Shown: piece by piece, positions 16,432 through 26,243 of the stretch | Numbering within the stretch: the first letter of the stretch is position 1 | Layout: each line of letters opens with the position of its first letter | Origin: Chryseobacterium sp. Bi04 | Lineage (GTDB): Bacteria > Bacteroidota > Bacteroidia > Flavobacteriales > Weeksellaceae | NCBI RefSeq assembly: GCF_918698085.1 | Contig: NZ_CAKKLP010000003.1 | Span: 248,001 to 312,000 of the forward strand | DNA: 64,000 bases | Reading direction: 5' to 3' | Made by a program: the position numbers and the translations under genes | Notes under the pieces: generated by a model | The model's input: the letters and a program-made list of their open reading frames with translations, nothing else | The model's database searches: none | What the model was told of the DNA's origin: nothing

Positions 16432-16935
16432 ATGAGAAAAAATCTTACATTACTAATGACTGCAGGAGTATTATCCGTTACACTATTCAGTTGTAATAAG
16501 AGTGATAAAAAACCTCTTTCTGAGAATACTGAGGCAAAATCTGAAGAATCAAATCCATCTGATAATCAGGAAAATTTAAAACTAGAATTTACAGGTACGG
16601 ATAATTTTACTATTAAAAACCCAAAATTGAAGGTGAGTTTATATGGTCATGATCCGCTGTTAGCTGATGCTCCGGCTACATTAATTACAGAAAAAGAATA
16701 CGAGCAAACATCAGTTCCTTTTACGATTGATCTGCCCGTACCTAAAGATGCTGCAAGCCGCATTGATCCCAAAGCTGCAGGAAGTATGAAATATTATGTC
16801 TCAATAGAATGGGATTCTGACGGAAATGGCAAAGCAGGTGAAAAAAGAGATATCTATATAGACCATGATAAAGAATTCCCCAATGTAAAATTGAATGGTG
16901 AACTACAAAAGGTCTATTTAAAAATACTAAAATAA
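16432..16935 (+). CDS. Putative lipoprotein
   Basis: The 167-residue product has a signal peptide with lipobox LFSCNK (Cys at about residue 21), a Ser/Glu/Asn-rich linker (residues about 25-45) and a beta-sandwich-like domain containing ADAPATLITEKEYEQT and SIEWDSDGNGK. The strand pattern is vaguely like the YbaY-type envelope lipoproteins, but this is a weak likeness. A strong terminator follows. The function is unknown. Confidence 0.7.
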   Translation: MRKNLTLLMTAGVLSVTLFSCNKSDKKPLSENTEAKSEESNPSDNQENLKLEFTGTDNFTIKNPKLKVSLYGHDPLLADAPATLITEKEYEQTSVPFTIDLPVPKDAASRIDPKAAGSMKYYVSIEWDSDGNGKAGEKRDIYIDHDKEFPNVKLNGELQKVYLKILK

Positions 16936-16949
16936 AATCTATTGACGAG

Positions 16950-16982
16950 CTGTTTCATGCATAATGTGTGAAACAGTTTTTA
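16950..16982. terminator. Intrinsic terminator between the convergent lipoprotein and ribF genes
   Basis: An 8-bp perfect stem (CTGTTTCA with TGAAACAG), an 11-nt loop and six T follow the lipoprotein gene, one base before the ribF stop codon. Confidence 0.85.
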
Positions 16983-16983
16983 T

Positions 16984-17904
16984 TTAAAAATTAAATTCTT
17001 CTGTTAATCTTTTATCCTCATCCAGTCTTTCAATAAGTTTTTCCAGTCCTTCAAACTTGATCTCATCATGAAGGAAATCTCTGAATCTGACGGTAATTTT
17101 CTCACCGTAAATATCATCATCAAAATTGAGAATGTATACTTCAACGGTTAGTTTGTCTCCGTTTACTGTAGGATTGGTTCCAATGCTCAACATCCCTTTA
17201 TATTGATTTCCTTTTACTTCAACTTCAACAATATAAGCTCCTTTTTTAGGTAATAGCTTAATTGATTCTGTATCGATATTGGCTGTTGGATAACCAATGG
17301 TTCTTCCGATCTTTTTCCCATGAACTACAGTTCCGGAAACAGAGTAGGAGTATCCCAGCATTTCATTGGCTTCTTTAATATTTCCGGTTAAAAGAGCATT
17401 ACGTACTTTAGTTGAACTGATATTATTTTCGTGAATATTGATCGCTTCCATTTGCTCAACCTCAAAATCCAGTTCTTTGGATAGTTTTTGAAGCAATTCA
17501 AAATTTCCGCTTTTATTCTTCCCAAAAGAATGGTCATAGCCTATAATCAGGTACTTTACATTGAGCTTATCAATTAAAATCTGACGCACAAACTCTTCAC
17601 CTGTTAGGTTTCTGAACTCTTCATCAAATTCTTTCAGAAATAAATGGGCAATACCATATTTTTCAATAAGCTGCTTCTTTTCTTCCAAAGTATTCAGAAG
17701 TTTTAAATCTTCATTGGGGTTAAAAATAAACCTGGGATGTGGCCAAAAAGTAAGAATTGCTGTCTCCAGATTGTTTTCTGTACCTATTGTTATCAACTCA
17801 TCAATAATGCTTTTATGCCCAAGATGTACCCCGTCAAACATACCTAAAGACAATGCTAAAGGCTTTTGAGAAGAATAATCTGTAAAATTTTTGAAAACTT
17901 TCAA
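16984..17904 (-). CDS. ribF: Bifunctional riboflavin kinase / FAD synthetase
   Basis: The enzyme converts riboflavin to FMN and FMN to FAD. The N-terminal adenylyltransferase domain has LGMFDGVHLGHKSII (HxGH-type nucleotide-binding) and NNISSTKVRNAL. The C-terminal kinase domain has GRTIGYPTANI, with the PTAN motif, and FRDFLHDEIKF. I take the TTG at 17904 as the start (product begins MKVFKNF, 306 residues). Frames extended to 17970 would cross the promoter. The TATATTTG box ends 20 nt upstream of this TTG. No FMN riboswitch is visible. It is divergent from atpD. Confidence 0.92.
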   Translation of the reverse strand: MKVFKNFTDYSSQKPLALSLGMFDGVHLGHKSIIDELITIGTENNLETAILTFWPHPRFIFNPNEDLKLLNTLEEKKQLIEKYGIAHLFLKEFDEEFRNLTGEEFVRQILIDKLNVKYLIIGYDHSFGKNKSGNFELLQKLSKELDFEVEQMEAINIHENNISSTKVRNALLTGNIKEANEMLGYSYSVSGTVVHGKKIGRTIGYPTANIDTESIKLLPKKGAYIVEVEVKGNQYKGMLSIGTNPTVNGDKLTVEVYILNFDDDIYGEKITVRFRDFLHDEIKFEGLEKLIERLDEDKRLTEEFNF

Positions 17905-17923
17905 AACGGAAAAATTTTGACTG

Positions 17924-17931
17924 CAAATATA
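17924..17931 (-). promoter_or_regulatory. -7 element of the ribF promoter
   Basis: On the minus strand this reads TATATTTG. A TTG lies 20 nt further upstream. The box excludes the longer upstream start and supports the TTG start at 17904. Confidence 0.65.
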
Positions 17932-18058
17932 GAAATAATGTGCCAATGTATCAATATAACAGTGTATCAATTATTTCAATGATAAATATTGTTGCATTGG
18001 GAAAATATTATCTTGCTACATTACTGAAAAAGCATGATAAAAATCTTTTTTTTACCAA

Positions 18059-19617
<1,559 letters not shown>

Positions 19618-19715
19618 TAATTAGACATAAGATTTTTAGACATGAGATGAGAGACATATAATGTTTGTCAAAAATCTTTTAATCTTCAATCTTTTAATCT
19701 TTTAATCTAAATTAA
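19618..19715 (+). repeat. Low-complexity spacer between atpD and atpC with imperfect inverted motifs
   Basis: The 98-nt spacer has repeats of TTAGACAT/GAGACAT (19621-19660) followed by AATCTTTTAATCTT-type repeats (19673-19706), the inverse of the GATTAAAA array at 15.9 kb. It lies inside a two-gene operon, so it is transcribed. Confidence 0.7.
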
Positions 19716-19997
19716 ATGAATATAAAAATTTTAACACCAGAATACGTAGTTTTTGAAGGAGAAGTAAACTCAGTATTGTTGCCTGGAAAAAATGGTGAAT
19801 TTCACATCATGCAAAACCACGCAGGAATTGTTTCTTCTTTAATCGGTGGTAAAGTGAAGCTTTTTGCTAATTCAATTGATGAAGCTTTTGCTAAAAACTT
19901 TACTAAAGAAAATGAGAAAGACTCTGTTTTTTCTTATTCTATCAAAAGCGGTGTTGTAGAATTTAATCATAATAAAGGAATTATCCTTTGTGAATAA
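19716..19997 (+). CDS. atpC: F0F1 ATP synthase subunit epsilon
   Basis: The 93-residue product is the N-terminal beta-sandwich of the epsilon subunit, recognised by ILTPEYVVFEGEV, LLPGKNGEFHIMQNHA and KSGVVEFNHNK. The C-terminal helical hairpin found in many bacteria is missing, as is usual in Bacteroidota. The subunit joins the rotor stalk to the c-ring. It is co-transcribed with atpD despite the repeat-rich spacer. Confidence 0.93.
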   Translation: MNIKILTPEYVVFEGEVNSVLLPGKNGEFHIMQNHAGIVSSLIGGKVKLFANSIDEAFAKNFTKENEKDSVFSYSIKSGVVEFNHNKGIILCE

Positions 19998-20026
19998 TTA
20001 AATGAAAAGCTAAATATATTTTCAAG

Positions 20027-20057
20027 AAAGTGTAACTTTGTGTTACACTTTTTTTAT
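20027..20057 (+). terminator. Intrinsic terminator of atpDC
   Basis: A 10-bp perfect stem (AAAGTGTAAC with GTTACACTTT), a 5-nt loop and a T run. Confidence 0.92.
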
Positions 20058-20078
20058 TTTATGTAAAAGGCTGGTTCT

Positions 20079-20897
20079 ATGAAGAAAAGTATCATTATAT
20101 TCTTTACGCTTCTGGGAGTTTTCCTCAATGCCCAGAATATTAAAACCAAAAGAGGAATTATTAACTTAGACGGAATTCCGGTAGCAAAACTCTCCAATAA
20201 ATCCAATAATTATACCTTTATGGATTTAAAGGAAACACCGCTATATACGATAAAATTTATTGATAAAAGTATCGTTGACTCGGTGAGAGACAGCTACATA
20301 GAAATTAATAGGGTGTATAACAGGGATAAAGTAATAGAACTGGATTATATTTCACCGTCGGCATTTTCCGGGGAAGAAAAATCTGCCGTCTACACCTCTG
20401 TGAAGGGGCTTAAAATAATTGATAATAAAGGAATCAATGTAAAAAATCTTGATGAACTGTTTTCGAACATGCCTAAAAGAAAGCTGGACAGTAAAACAAA
20501 AGAAGCTTATACCATCAGGAAAAAGATTGATAAACTGAATATTGAGGTCAATAAAGTAGGCGAAATCCTAAGCAATGGTGTTCCGGTGGGATATTTTACC
20601 AATTTACCTGTAAGTTTTGGTTCAGACGATACGATCATGGATAAAACTTTTATAGATATTGAGATTTATGATGCTAAAAGTAAATATATCGGACGGTATA
20701 TTACAACCACAAAACAATTGAAAAGTGCTGGCGGTAAGTCTTTTACAATTTATAAGGAAATGTCGGGCAGAGCTTCTATCTTAAAATTTCCAACTTATAA
20801 GGCACTTGCAGAACGCATGGCTATTATGGATCCCAATTTTATTAAAACTCAGGAAAAAGTATCCGTTGGCCCTGTTGTAAAAGATACAGCTAATTAA
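20079..20897 (+). CDS. Secreted protein of unknown function
   Basis: The 272-residue product has a cleavable signal peptide (FFTLLGVFLNAQ) with no lipobox cysteine. The body alternates beta strands and charged helices, with two similar segments: TKRGIINLDGIPVAKLSNKS near residue 23 and VNKVGEILSNGVPVGYFTNL near residue 160. Both read as a short x-G-x-I-x-x-(D/N)-G-(I/V)-P-V-(A/G) motif, so the protein may be an internal duplication. I recognise no family. Confidence 0.7.
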   Translation: MKKSIIIFFTLLGVFLNAQNIKTKRGIINLDGIPVAKLSNKSNNYTFMDLKETPLYTIKFIDKSIVDSVRDSYIEINRVYNRDKVIELDYISPSAFSGEEKSAVYTSVKGLKIIDNKGINVKNLDELFSNMPKRKLDSKTKEAYTIRKKIDKLNIEVNKVGEILSNGVPVGYFTNLPVSFGSDDTIMDKTFIDIEIYDAKSKYIGRYITTTKQLKSAGGKSFTIYKEMSGRASILKFPTYKALAERMAIMDPNFIKTQEKVSVGPVVKDTAN

Positions 20898-20939
20898 AAA
20901 CTTTCAATGGAAAAGGTTCTTATCGTAAGATAGGCTTGG

Positions 20940-21800
20940 TTTGCAAAATCCGTGAGCGTATTACCTTCAATAAAAATTAAACTTCATCCAAAATCTACCA
21001 CAGTCTTTGTCATTCCGCAGGAATCTCAACGTTGTTAATATAGAAATACAATCTGGATTCCTCCGGAATGACAAACTGAGCGCTTTTATCGTATAAAGGA
21101 TTTGATTGATCCGCAAAGCCTGCGCGCGTATTGTCTTCAATAAAAATTAAACTTCATCCAAAATCTACCACAATCATTGTCATTCCGCAGGAATCTCAAC
21201 GTTGTTAATATAAAAATACAATCTGGATTCCTCCGGAATGACAAACTGAGCGCTTTTATCGTATAATAAAAAAGCTTTGCTTGATCCGCAAAGCCTGCGA
21301 GCGTATTGCCTTCAATAAAAATTAAACTTCATCCAAAATCTACCACAGTCTTTGTCATTCCGCAGGAATCTCAACGTTGTTAATATAAAAATACAATCTG
21401 GATTCCTCCGGAATGACAAACTGAGCGCTTTTATCATATAATAAAAAGGATTTGCTTGATCCGCAAAGCCTGCGAGCATATGATCTTTCAATAAAAATTA
21501 AACTTCATCCAAAATCTACCACAGTCTTTGTCATTCCGCAGGAATCTCAACGTTGTTAATATAGAAATACAATCTGGATTCCTCCGGAATGACAAACTGA
21601 GCGCTTTTATATAATAAAAAAGGATTTGCTTGATCCGCAAAGCCTGCGCGTATTGTCTTCAATAAAAATTAAACTTCATCCAAAATCTACCACAACCTTT
21701 GTCATTCCGCAGGAATCTCAACGTTATTAATATAGAAATACAATCTGGATTCCTCCGGAATGACAAACTAAATGTTTTTATCATATAATAAAAAAATCTG
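20940..21800 (+). repeat. Tandem array of five 170-176-bp units, each with a 17-bp hairpin
   Basis: Units start at about 20940, 21101, 21276, 21451 and 21625. Each contains a hairpin of GTCATTCCGCAGGAATC and GATTCCTCCGGAATGAC (17 bp, one mismatch) around a 30-nt loop, at 21009-21072, 21179-21242, 21354-21417, 21530-21593 and 21701-21764. Between hairpins lies a conserved stretch (TTCAATAAAAATTAAACTTC, then ATCCAAAATCTACCAC). Units are over 90 percent alike by eye, with small indels. No coding frame spans it. It fills the 1.1-kb gap between the secreted-protein gene and the convergent radical SAM gene. Confidence 0.95.
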
Positions 21801-21828
21801 CAAAATCTACAAAAGTTGTATTCAATAG

Positions 21829-21890
21829 GAATGGGCTTTAGCCCATTCGTTCATCAATAATTTTAAAAATTAATTGGCTTTAGCCAAAAC
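21829..21890 (+). repeat. Paired small palindromes (GGGCTTTAGCCC / TTGGCTTTAGCCAA)
   Basis: GAATGGGCT-TT-AGCCCATTC (21829-21848) is followed after about 25 nt by TTGGCTTTAGCCAA (21874-21887). A degraded copy of the same arrangement is at about 34648-34705, so this is a dispersed intergenic repeat. Confidence 0.8.
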
Positions 21891-22033
21891 CTAATAGAGA
21901 AGTATTCTATAAATGCATAAAAGAATGGTGCAGACTTTTCCGTACCGTTTTCACTTTTAAAAAAAATCATTTTTATACCTTAAATTGAAAAATCTATGGA
22001 ATTTTTCAAAATCCCTGAGAAAAAACTGAAATT

Positions 22034-24223
22034 TTATAAACTCAAAATGACCCCGTTTTCTTTTAATTGCTGCATTGGTTTTGAGAACCAGAAAAGCTCA
22101 AAATCCTCAAAATTTTCTTCAAACTGATTCTTAAGTTGTTGAGCTGTAATCTTTTTCGAACTTTCTATAGAGTTCTCCTGCAATACATTCAGTAACCAAT
22201 CAGCTTTCTCTTGCTCCAGCTCGATCTTCACGATATTGGTTTTTAAGTGGAATGTAATTAATGTGTACGTACCAGAATGTTTCTTTTTTGTTTTTACGCG
22301 ATTCTCAGCGATTACATTTTTAGTTAAAAACACAATTTTTGAGTTTCCTTTAAAAGCAAATGAATCATCTTCTAAAAGACAGTCATGAATATGATCAGGA
22401 TGAATTGTTGTTCTTGGAATTTTAAAATCGAACCATTCCTGAAGGGGAATTTCAAAATTAATTCCATGCATATAATTGAAGAGGGATTTTTTTAATCCAA
22501 AGCTGAATTTATTATGATCGATTCCTGTTTTATCTTTAAAGTCGATGTCATTGTTTGCGAATAGAATTTCCTGTTTTACCGGAATAACTCCGAAATCTTC
22601 GGGATTGATTCCTACAGGTGAATGGGCAGTCATGGCAAACTGATGCCAGAATCCACTTTGAAGAATTCCCATTTCAAACATTTGACGAATCATCTCCAGT
22701 GAGTCTATTGTTTCCTGAACAGTTTGGGTAGGGTAGCCATACATCAGATAGGCATGAACCATAATTCCAGCTTCAGTAAAATTTTTCGTTACTTTGGCCA
22801 CCTGCTCCACAGAAACTCCTTTATCAATTAATTTTAATAACCGGTCACTGGCTACTTCAAGACCTCCTGAAACGGCAACGCATCCAGATAATTTTAAAAG
22901 ATAGCATAAATCACTGGTAAAGCTTTTTTCAAAACGGATATTGGTCCACCATGTTACGACAAGATTTCTTCTGAGAATTTCCAGTGCAACTTCTCTCATC
23001 AAAGCTGGAGGTGCTGCTTCATCTACAAAATGAAAACCTGTTTCACCGGTTGTTTTGATGAGTTCTTCCATTCTGTCTACCAAAATTTTGGCAGAGATAG
23101 GTTCATAGATTTTAATATAATCTAAGGAAATATCACAGAAGGTACATTTACCCCAATAACATCCATGAGCCATGGTCAGTTTGTTCCATCTGCCGTCACT
23201 CCATAAGCTGTGCATGGGATTGGCAATTTCAATAACGGAAATATACTGGTCTAATTTTAAATCTGTATAGTCCGGAGTACCAATTTCAGCCTGCTTATAA
23301 TCGTGTCTTTTGGAATTGTTTTTATAGGCAACTTCCTGATTTTCAATTAAAAAAGTTCTTTTATATTCAAATTCTTCTACAGGATGCAATACGTTTTGAC
23401 AAAGTAATTCAATAGGAAGTTCACCGTCATCCAAGGTGATAAAATCAAAGAATTCAAAAACTCTCTGATCTTTAACCTCTCTTAATTCTGTATTGGGAAA
23501 ACCTCCTCCCATAGCTATTTTAATGTGAGGAAAGTTCTTTTTAATAAACTGAGCACACTTAAAAGCCGAGTACAAATTTCCGGGAAAAGGAATTGAAAAA
23601 CAAACCAGTTTAGGCTGTATATTTTCTATTTCATCCTGGAGAATTTTCAATGTAAAATCATCAATAAATGTTTGTGGACCGGCTAATTTTGAATACAGCT
23701 CGTCAAAAGAATTGGCACTTTTCCCAAGGCGTTCTGCATATCTGCTGAATCCGAAATCAGGATCATTATTTTCAATGATATAGTCTGAGATATCTTCCAG
23801 GTATAAGGTGGCCAAATGTTTGGCTTTATCCTGTAAACCCATATTTCCGAAAGCAAAATCCATATCATCCAGTTGGTTGAAGCGGGAAGCTTCGGGCAGA
23901 AAATTCATGCTGCAGATCTGTCTGGCTAATGTTGGATTTTTACCCTGTAAAAAAGAAATTACTTGGTCAATGGTTTTTAAATACTCTTCTCTTAAAGCAA
24001 ATATTCTCTGTGTATTTTCAGTAGAAATCTGAAGATCAATATTTTTATCAAAAACCTTTTTAAGCCCATCTCTAGAGAACAATTCTAAAATAACATCAAT
24101 ACCCAGATCAAGCTGATAGCTGGAAATATCTTTGGTGTTCAAAAATCCTTTGATATAAGCTGTTGCGGGATAAGGAGTATTGAGTTGGGTAAAAGGTGGG
24201 GTGATAAGAAGCAGATCTTTCAA
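22034..24223 (-). CDS. B12-binding-domain radical SAM protein with a CX4CX2C cluster motif
   Basis: The 729-residue product has an N-terminal cobalamin-binding-like Rossmann region: LITPPFTQLN at the start, then IKIAMGGGFPNTELREV and FITLDDGELPIELL at about residues 230-270. A radical SAM core follows, beginning at HGCYWGKCTFCD. The three cysteines (Cys355, Cys360, Cys363) make CX4CX2C rather than the classic CX3CX2C. FHFVDEAAPP, TWWTNIRFEK and SGGLEVASDRLL are typical of the core's next strands. The substrate is unknown; relatives methylate or cyclise, some on peptides. A good promoter precedes it. The array of palindromes lies just downstream. Confidence 0.88.
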   Translation of the reverse strand: MKDLLLITPPFTQLNTPYPATAYIKGFLNTKDISSYQLDLGIDVILELFSRDGLKKVFDKNIDLQISTENTQRIFALREEYLKTIDQVISFLQGKNPTLARQICSMNFLPEASRFNQLDDMDFAFGNMGLQDKAKHLATLYLEDISDYIIENNDPDFGFSRYAERLGKSANSFDELYSKLAGPQTFIDDFTLKILQDEIENIQPKLVCFSIPFPGNLYSAFKCAQFIKKNFPHIKIAMGGGFPNTELREVKDQRVFEFFDFITLDDGELPIELLCQNVLHPVEEFEYKRTFLIENQEVAYKNNSKRHDYKQAEIGTPDYTDLKLDQYISVIEIANPMHSLWSDGRWNKLTMAHGCYWGKCTFCDISLDYIKIYEPISAKILVDRMEELIKTTGETGFHFVDEAAPPALMREVALEILRRNLVVTWWTNIRFEKSFTSDLCYLLKLSGCVAVSGGLEVASDRLLKLIDKGVSVEQVAKVTKNFTEAGIMVHAYLMYGYPTQTVQETIDSLEMIRQMFEMGILQSGFWHQFAMTAHSPVGINPEDFGVIPVKQEILFANNDIDFKDKTGIDHNKFSFGLKKSLFNYMHGINFEIPLQEWFDFKIPRTTIHPDHIHDCLLEDDSFAFKGNSKIVFLTKNVIAENRVKTKKKHSGTYTLITFHLKTNIVKIELEQEKADWLLNVLQENSIESSKKITAQQLKNQFEENFEDFELFWFSKPMQQLKENGVILSL

Positions 24224-24236
24224 CAGAAAATTTTTG

Positions 24237-24268
24237 CAAAGTTATAAGTTTTAAATCTAAAAGAGCAA
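24237..24268 (-). promoter_or_regulatory. Promoter of the radical SAM gene
   Basis: On the minus strand: TTG (24268-24266), a 21-nt spacer, then TAACTTTG (24244-24237), with the ATG 13 nt further on. Confidence 0.7.
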
Positions 24269-24317
24269 AGATTTTTACTGATATTTAACGAAAATTATAA
24301 AAGTGTTTTCAAAAGCC

Positions 24318-25202
24318 TTATTGATAGTAATGATTATGTTTCCAGTGATAATAGGTCCATCCTATACCAAATAATCCGGGATATGTTTCAATATCGAGAT
24401 AATCTCCTTTTCCAAATTGATTATAAGTTTTGCGCCTTACATTGATTACATCAGGCTTTGTATATTCTTTTAGATAGTAGGAACGCAAATATCCATCACT
24501 ATTTTTATCCCTGATAATTTTAAATTTTTTGTCAAGAATTTCATATTTCATATTTTGAATAATGAGGAATGTTTTGGTGGGATTATGATGATCAGTTGTT
24601 GGATAAATGTCTGTATGTTCCGTTGCTGATACATCTTTCCAAAATGGAACCGGATTCATTTTTTCTTTCGGAATCGTCATAAACTGATAGTTTGTAATTT
24701 CAGAATAACCATCCGAATCTGTTTTTTCTTCTGTAGAAATGGCTTTATCAGTAATTAAGTATACTTTCGATAATGGTTTGGAAAAGTCAAAGGATACATT
24801 AAGTGCTAAGAAAAAGAGGATAGAATAGAAACTCATAGTCTGTAAGATACTTTGAGAGTTCTTTGACATATCTTTATCTTTCGATTTTATATAAAGCCCT
24901 GCTATTACCGGTAAAGAGAATAAAACTAGCTGGGTTATTAAACTGAAATGATACAGTTCAAAGATTTTCCAGGCTATAAAAATATATAAAACAGGTGTGG
25001 TAAGAAATAGAAGTTTATAATAAATTGACTGATCGATATTTTTCCTATCTGTGTCATTCATAAAAAACCTGATCCAGGGAATACAGAAAATGATCACACA
25101 TAGAAATCTAAACTGCAACGATACCGGCTCCGAAAAAAATAAAACTAAACATAAGAATATTCTAGTAATAAAAGAAAAAATGATCTTTTGAATAATTTGC
25201 AT
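24318..25202 (-). CDS. Membrane protein of unknown function
   Basis: The 294-residue product has about five hydrophobic segments in its first half: residues about 8-24, 28-48, 64-82, 85-104 and 120-137. A soluble C-terminal half of about 150 residues follows. It is rich in Tyr and Asp and ends in FGIGWTYYHWKHNHYYQ, a His/Tyr-rich tail that might bind metal. I recognise no family. It is read from the minus strand like its neighbours but is separated from them by gaps of about 80-95 nt. Confidence 0.65.
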   Translation of the reverse strand: MQIIQKIIFSFITRIFLCLVLFFSEPVSLQFRFLCVIIFCIPWIRFFMNDTDRKNIDQSIYYKLLFLTTPVLYIFIAWKIFELYHFSLITQLVLFSLPVIAGLYIKSKDKDMSKNSQSILQTMSFYSILFFLALNVSFDFSKPLSKVYLITDKAISTEEKTDSDGYSEITNYQFMTIPKEKMNPVPFWKDVSATEHTDIYPTTDHHNPTKTFLIIQNMKYEILDKKFKIIRDKNSDGYLRSYYLKEYTKPDVINVRRKTYNQFGKGDYLDIETYPGLFGIGWTYYHWKHNHYYQ

Positions 25203-25279
25203 AGTTATTACCCATCAATTGTTGAGTAAATATAATATAAAAATTTTGTAATGACATAAGTAATTATCAGCAAGCCACT

Positions 25280-26170
25280 TTAGGCCGTGCATTGATTAAT
25301 TTTCGACTTCCTGTTGCCGGCAATCACATTAAGGGTAACTGCTAAAAGAATCAGCGTAATACCGATGAACAGATTAGTTGTGAACTTTTCATGAAATATC
25401 AGTACACTTACCATTACGGCAACTACAGGTTCCAAAGCGCCAAGTATTGCCGTGGGAGTGGATCCTATGTATTTAATGGCGTATACCAGGCATAAGCTGG
25501 AAATAACGGTAGTCAGAAAAGCAAAAATGAGAAAATTAAAAAATAGAGATAGGGAAGGTATCGTTAAAGATCCTCCCTCCAAACCTGTCTTTGTCATAAA
25601 AAACAGAGATGTGATAAGCATGGAATAAAAAGACAGCTTAAATCCGGAAACCTTGAGATCTGATTTATTGACAATAACCATATATAATGCATAAAAAAGA
25701 GAACTCAGCATGACAACTCCCAATCCTGTAAAGTTGATGTCCAGTCCGTTTCCTTTTAAACATAAAACAATAACGCCTGCAAAAGCAAATAGCAATGATA
25801 CTATAGACAGCCTGTTGAGCTTTTCCTTATAGAAAAAGAACATAATCAAAGCTACAATAACAGGATAAATAAATAAAACAGTAGAAGCGATACCTGGGGT
25901 GAGAAAGTCGTAGCCTAAAAATAAAAACTCCGAAGACAAAGCATAGCAGATTCCCAGAACAGCTAATATCAACAATTCTTTCTTATTGATTTTGAAACTC
26001 TCTTTAGAATAGAGGAGATATCCACCTACCAGTAAAGCAGAAAAGAAAAACCTGTAAAATAAGGTTACATCTACTGAAAAATGCGCCTGCTTGATGGGCA
26101 GAATAAAAATAGGAATCAATCCATAGGAAACAGCAGACAGCGTTCCCAACATATATCCTCTGAGCTTCAT
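25280..26170 (-). CDS. EamA/DMT-superfamily transporter
   Basis: This 296-residue inner-membrane protein has about ten transmembrane helices arranged as two EamA repeats. The second repeat carries the typical end motif IKYIGSTPTAILGALEPVVA before its last helices. DMT-family members export amino acids, nucleosides or drugs; the substrate cannot be read here. The first repeat starts AVSYGLIPIFILPI. It lies downstream of capB but beyond a strong terminator, so it is probably transcribed separately. Confidence 0.88.
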   Translation of the reverse strand: MKLRGYMLGTLSAVSYGLIPIFILPIKQAHFSVDVTLFYRFFFSALLVGGYLLYSKESFKINKKELLILAVLGICYALSSEFLFLGYDFLTPGIASTVLFIYPVIVALIMFFFYKEKLNRLSIVSLLFAFAGVIVLCLKGNGLDINFTGLGVVMLSSLFYALYMVIVNKSDLKVSGFKLSFYSMLITSLFFMTKTGLEGGSLTIPSLSLFFNFLIFAFLTTVISSLCLVYAIKYIGSTPTAILGALEPVVAVMVSVLIFHEKFTTNLFIGITLILLAVTLNVIAGNRKSKINQCTA

Positions 26171-26202
26171 TTCGTTTGTATAGCTTTTATAGTTTTTAAA
26201 TA

Positions 26203-26231
26203 AAAAACCACTGAATCAATCAGTGGTTTTT
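26203..26231 (-). terminator. Intrinsic terminator of capB
   Basis: A perfect 12-bp stem (AAAAACCACTGA with TCAGTGGTTTTT) and a 5-nt loop. It lies 12 nt after the capB stop codon on the minus strand. Confidence 0.9.
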
Positions 26232-26243
26232 GTATGTTTATGA

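Noticed and set aside
17905..17970. Extended start of ribF
   Set aside because: The extra 22 codons include the -7 box TATATTTG, and the MKVFKNF start from TTG 17904 matches the family's N-terminus.
16936..17990. An FMN riboswitch controlling ribF
   Set aside because: The leader is only about 15-20 nt by the promoter position, too short for the RFN element.
20940..21800. The five-unit repeat array as a CRISPR array
   Set aside because: The units are 170-176 bp, not about 65 bp, the sequence between hairpins is conserved rather than unique, and no cas gene is near.
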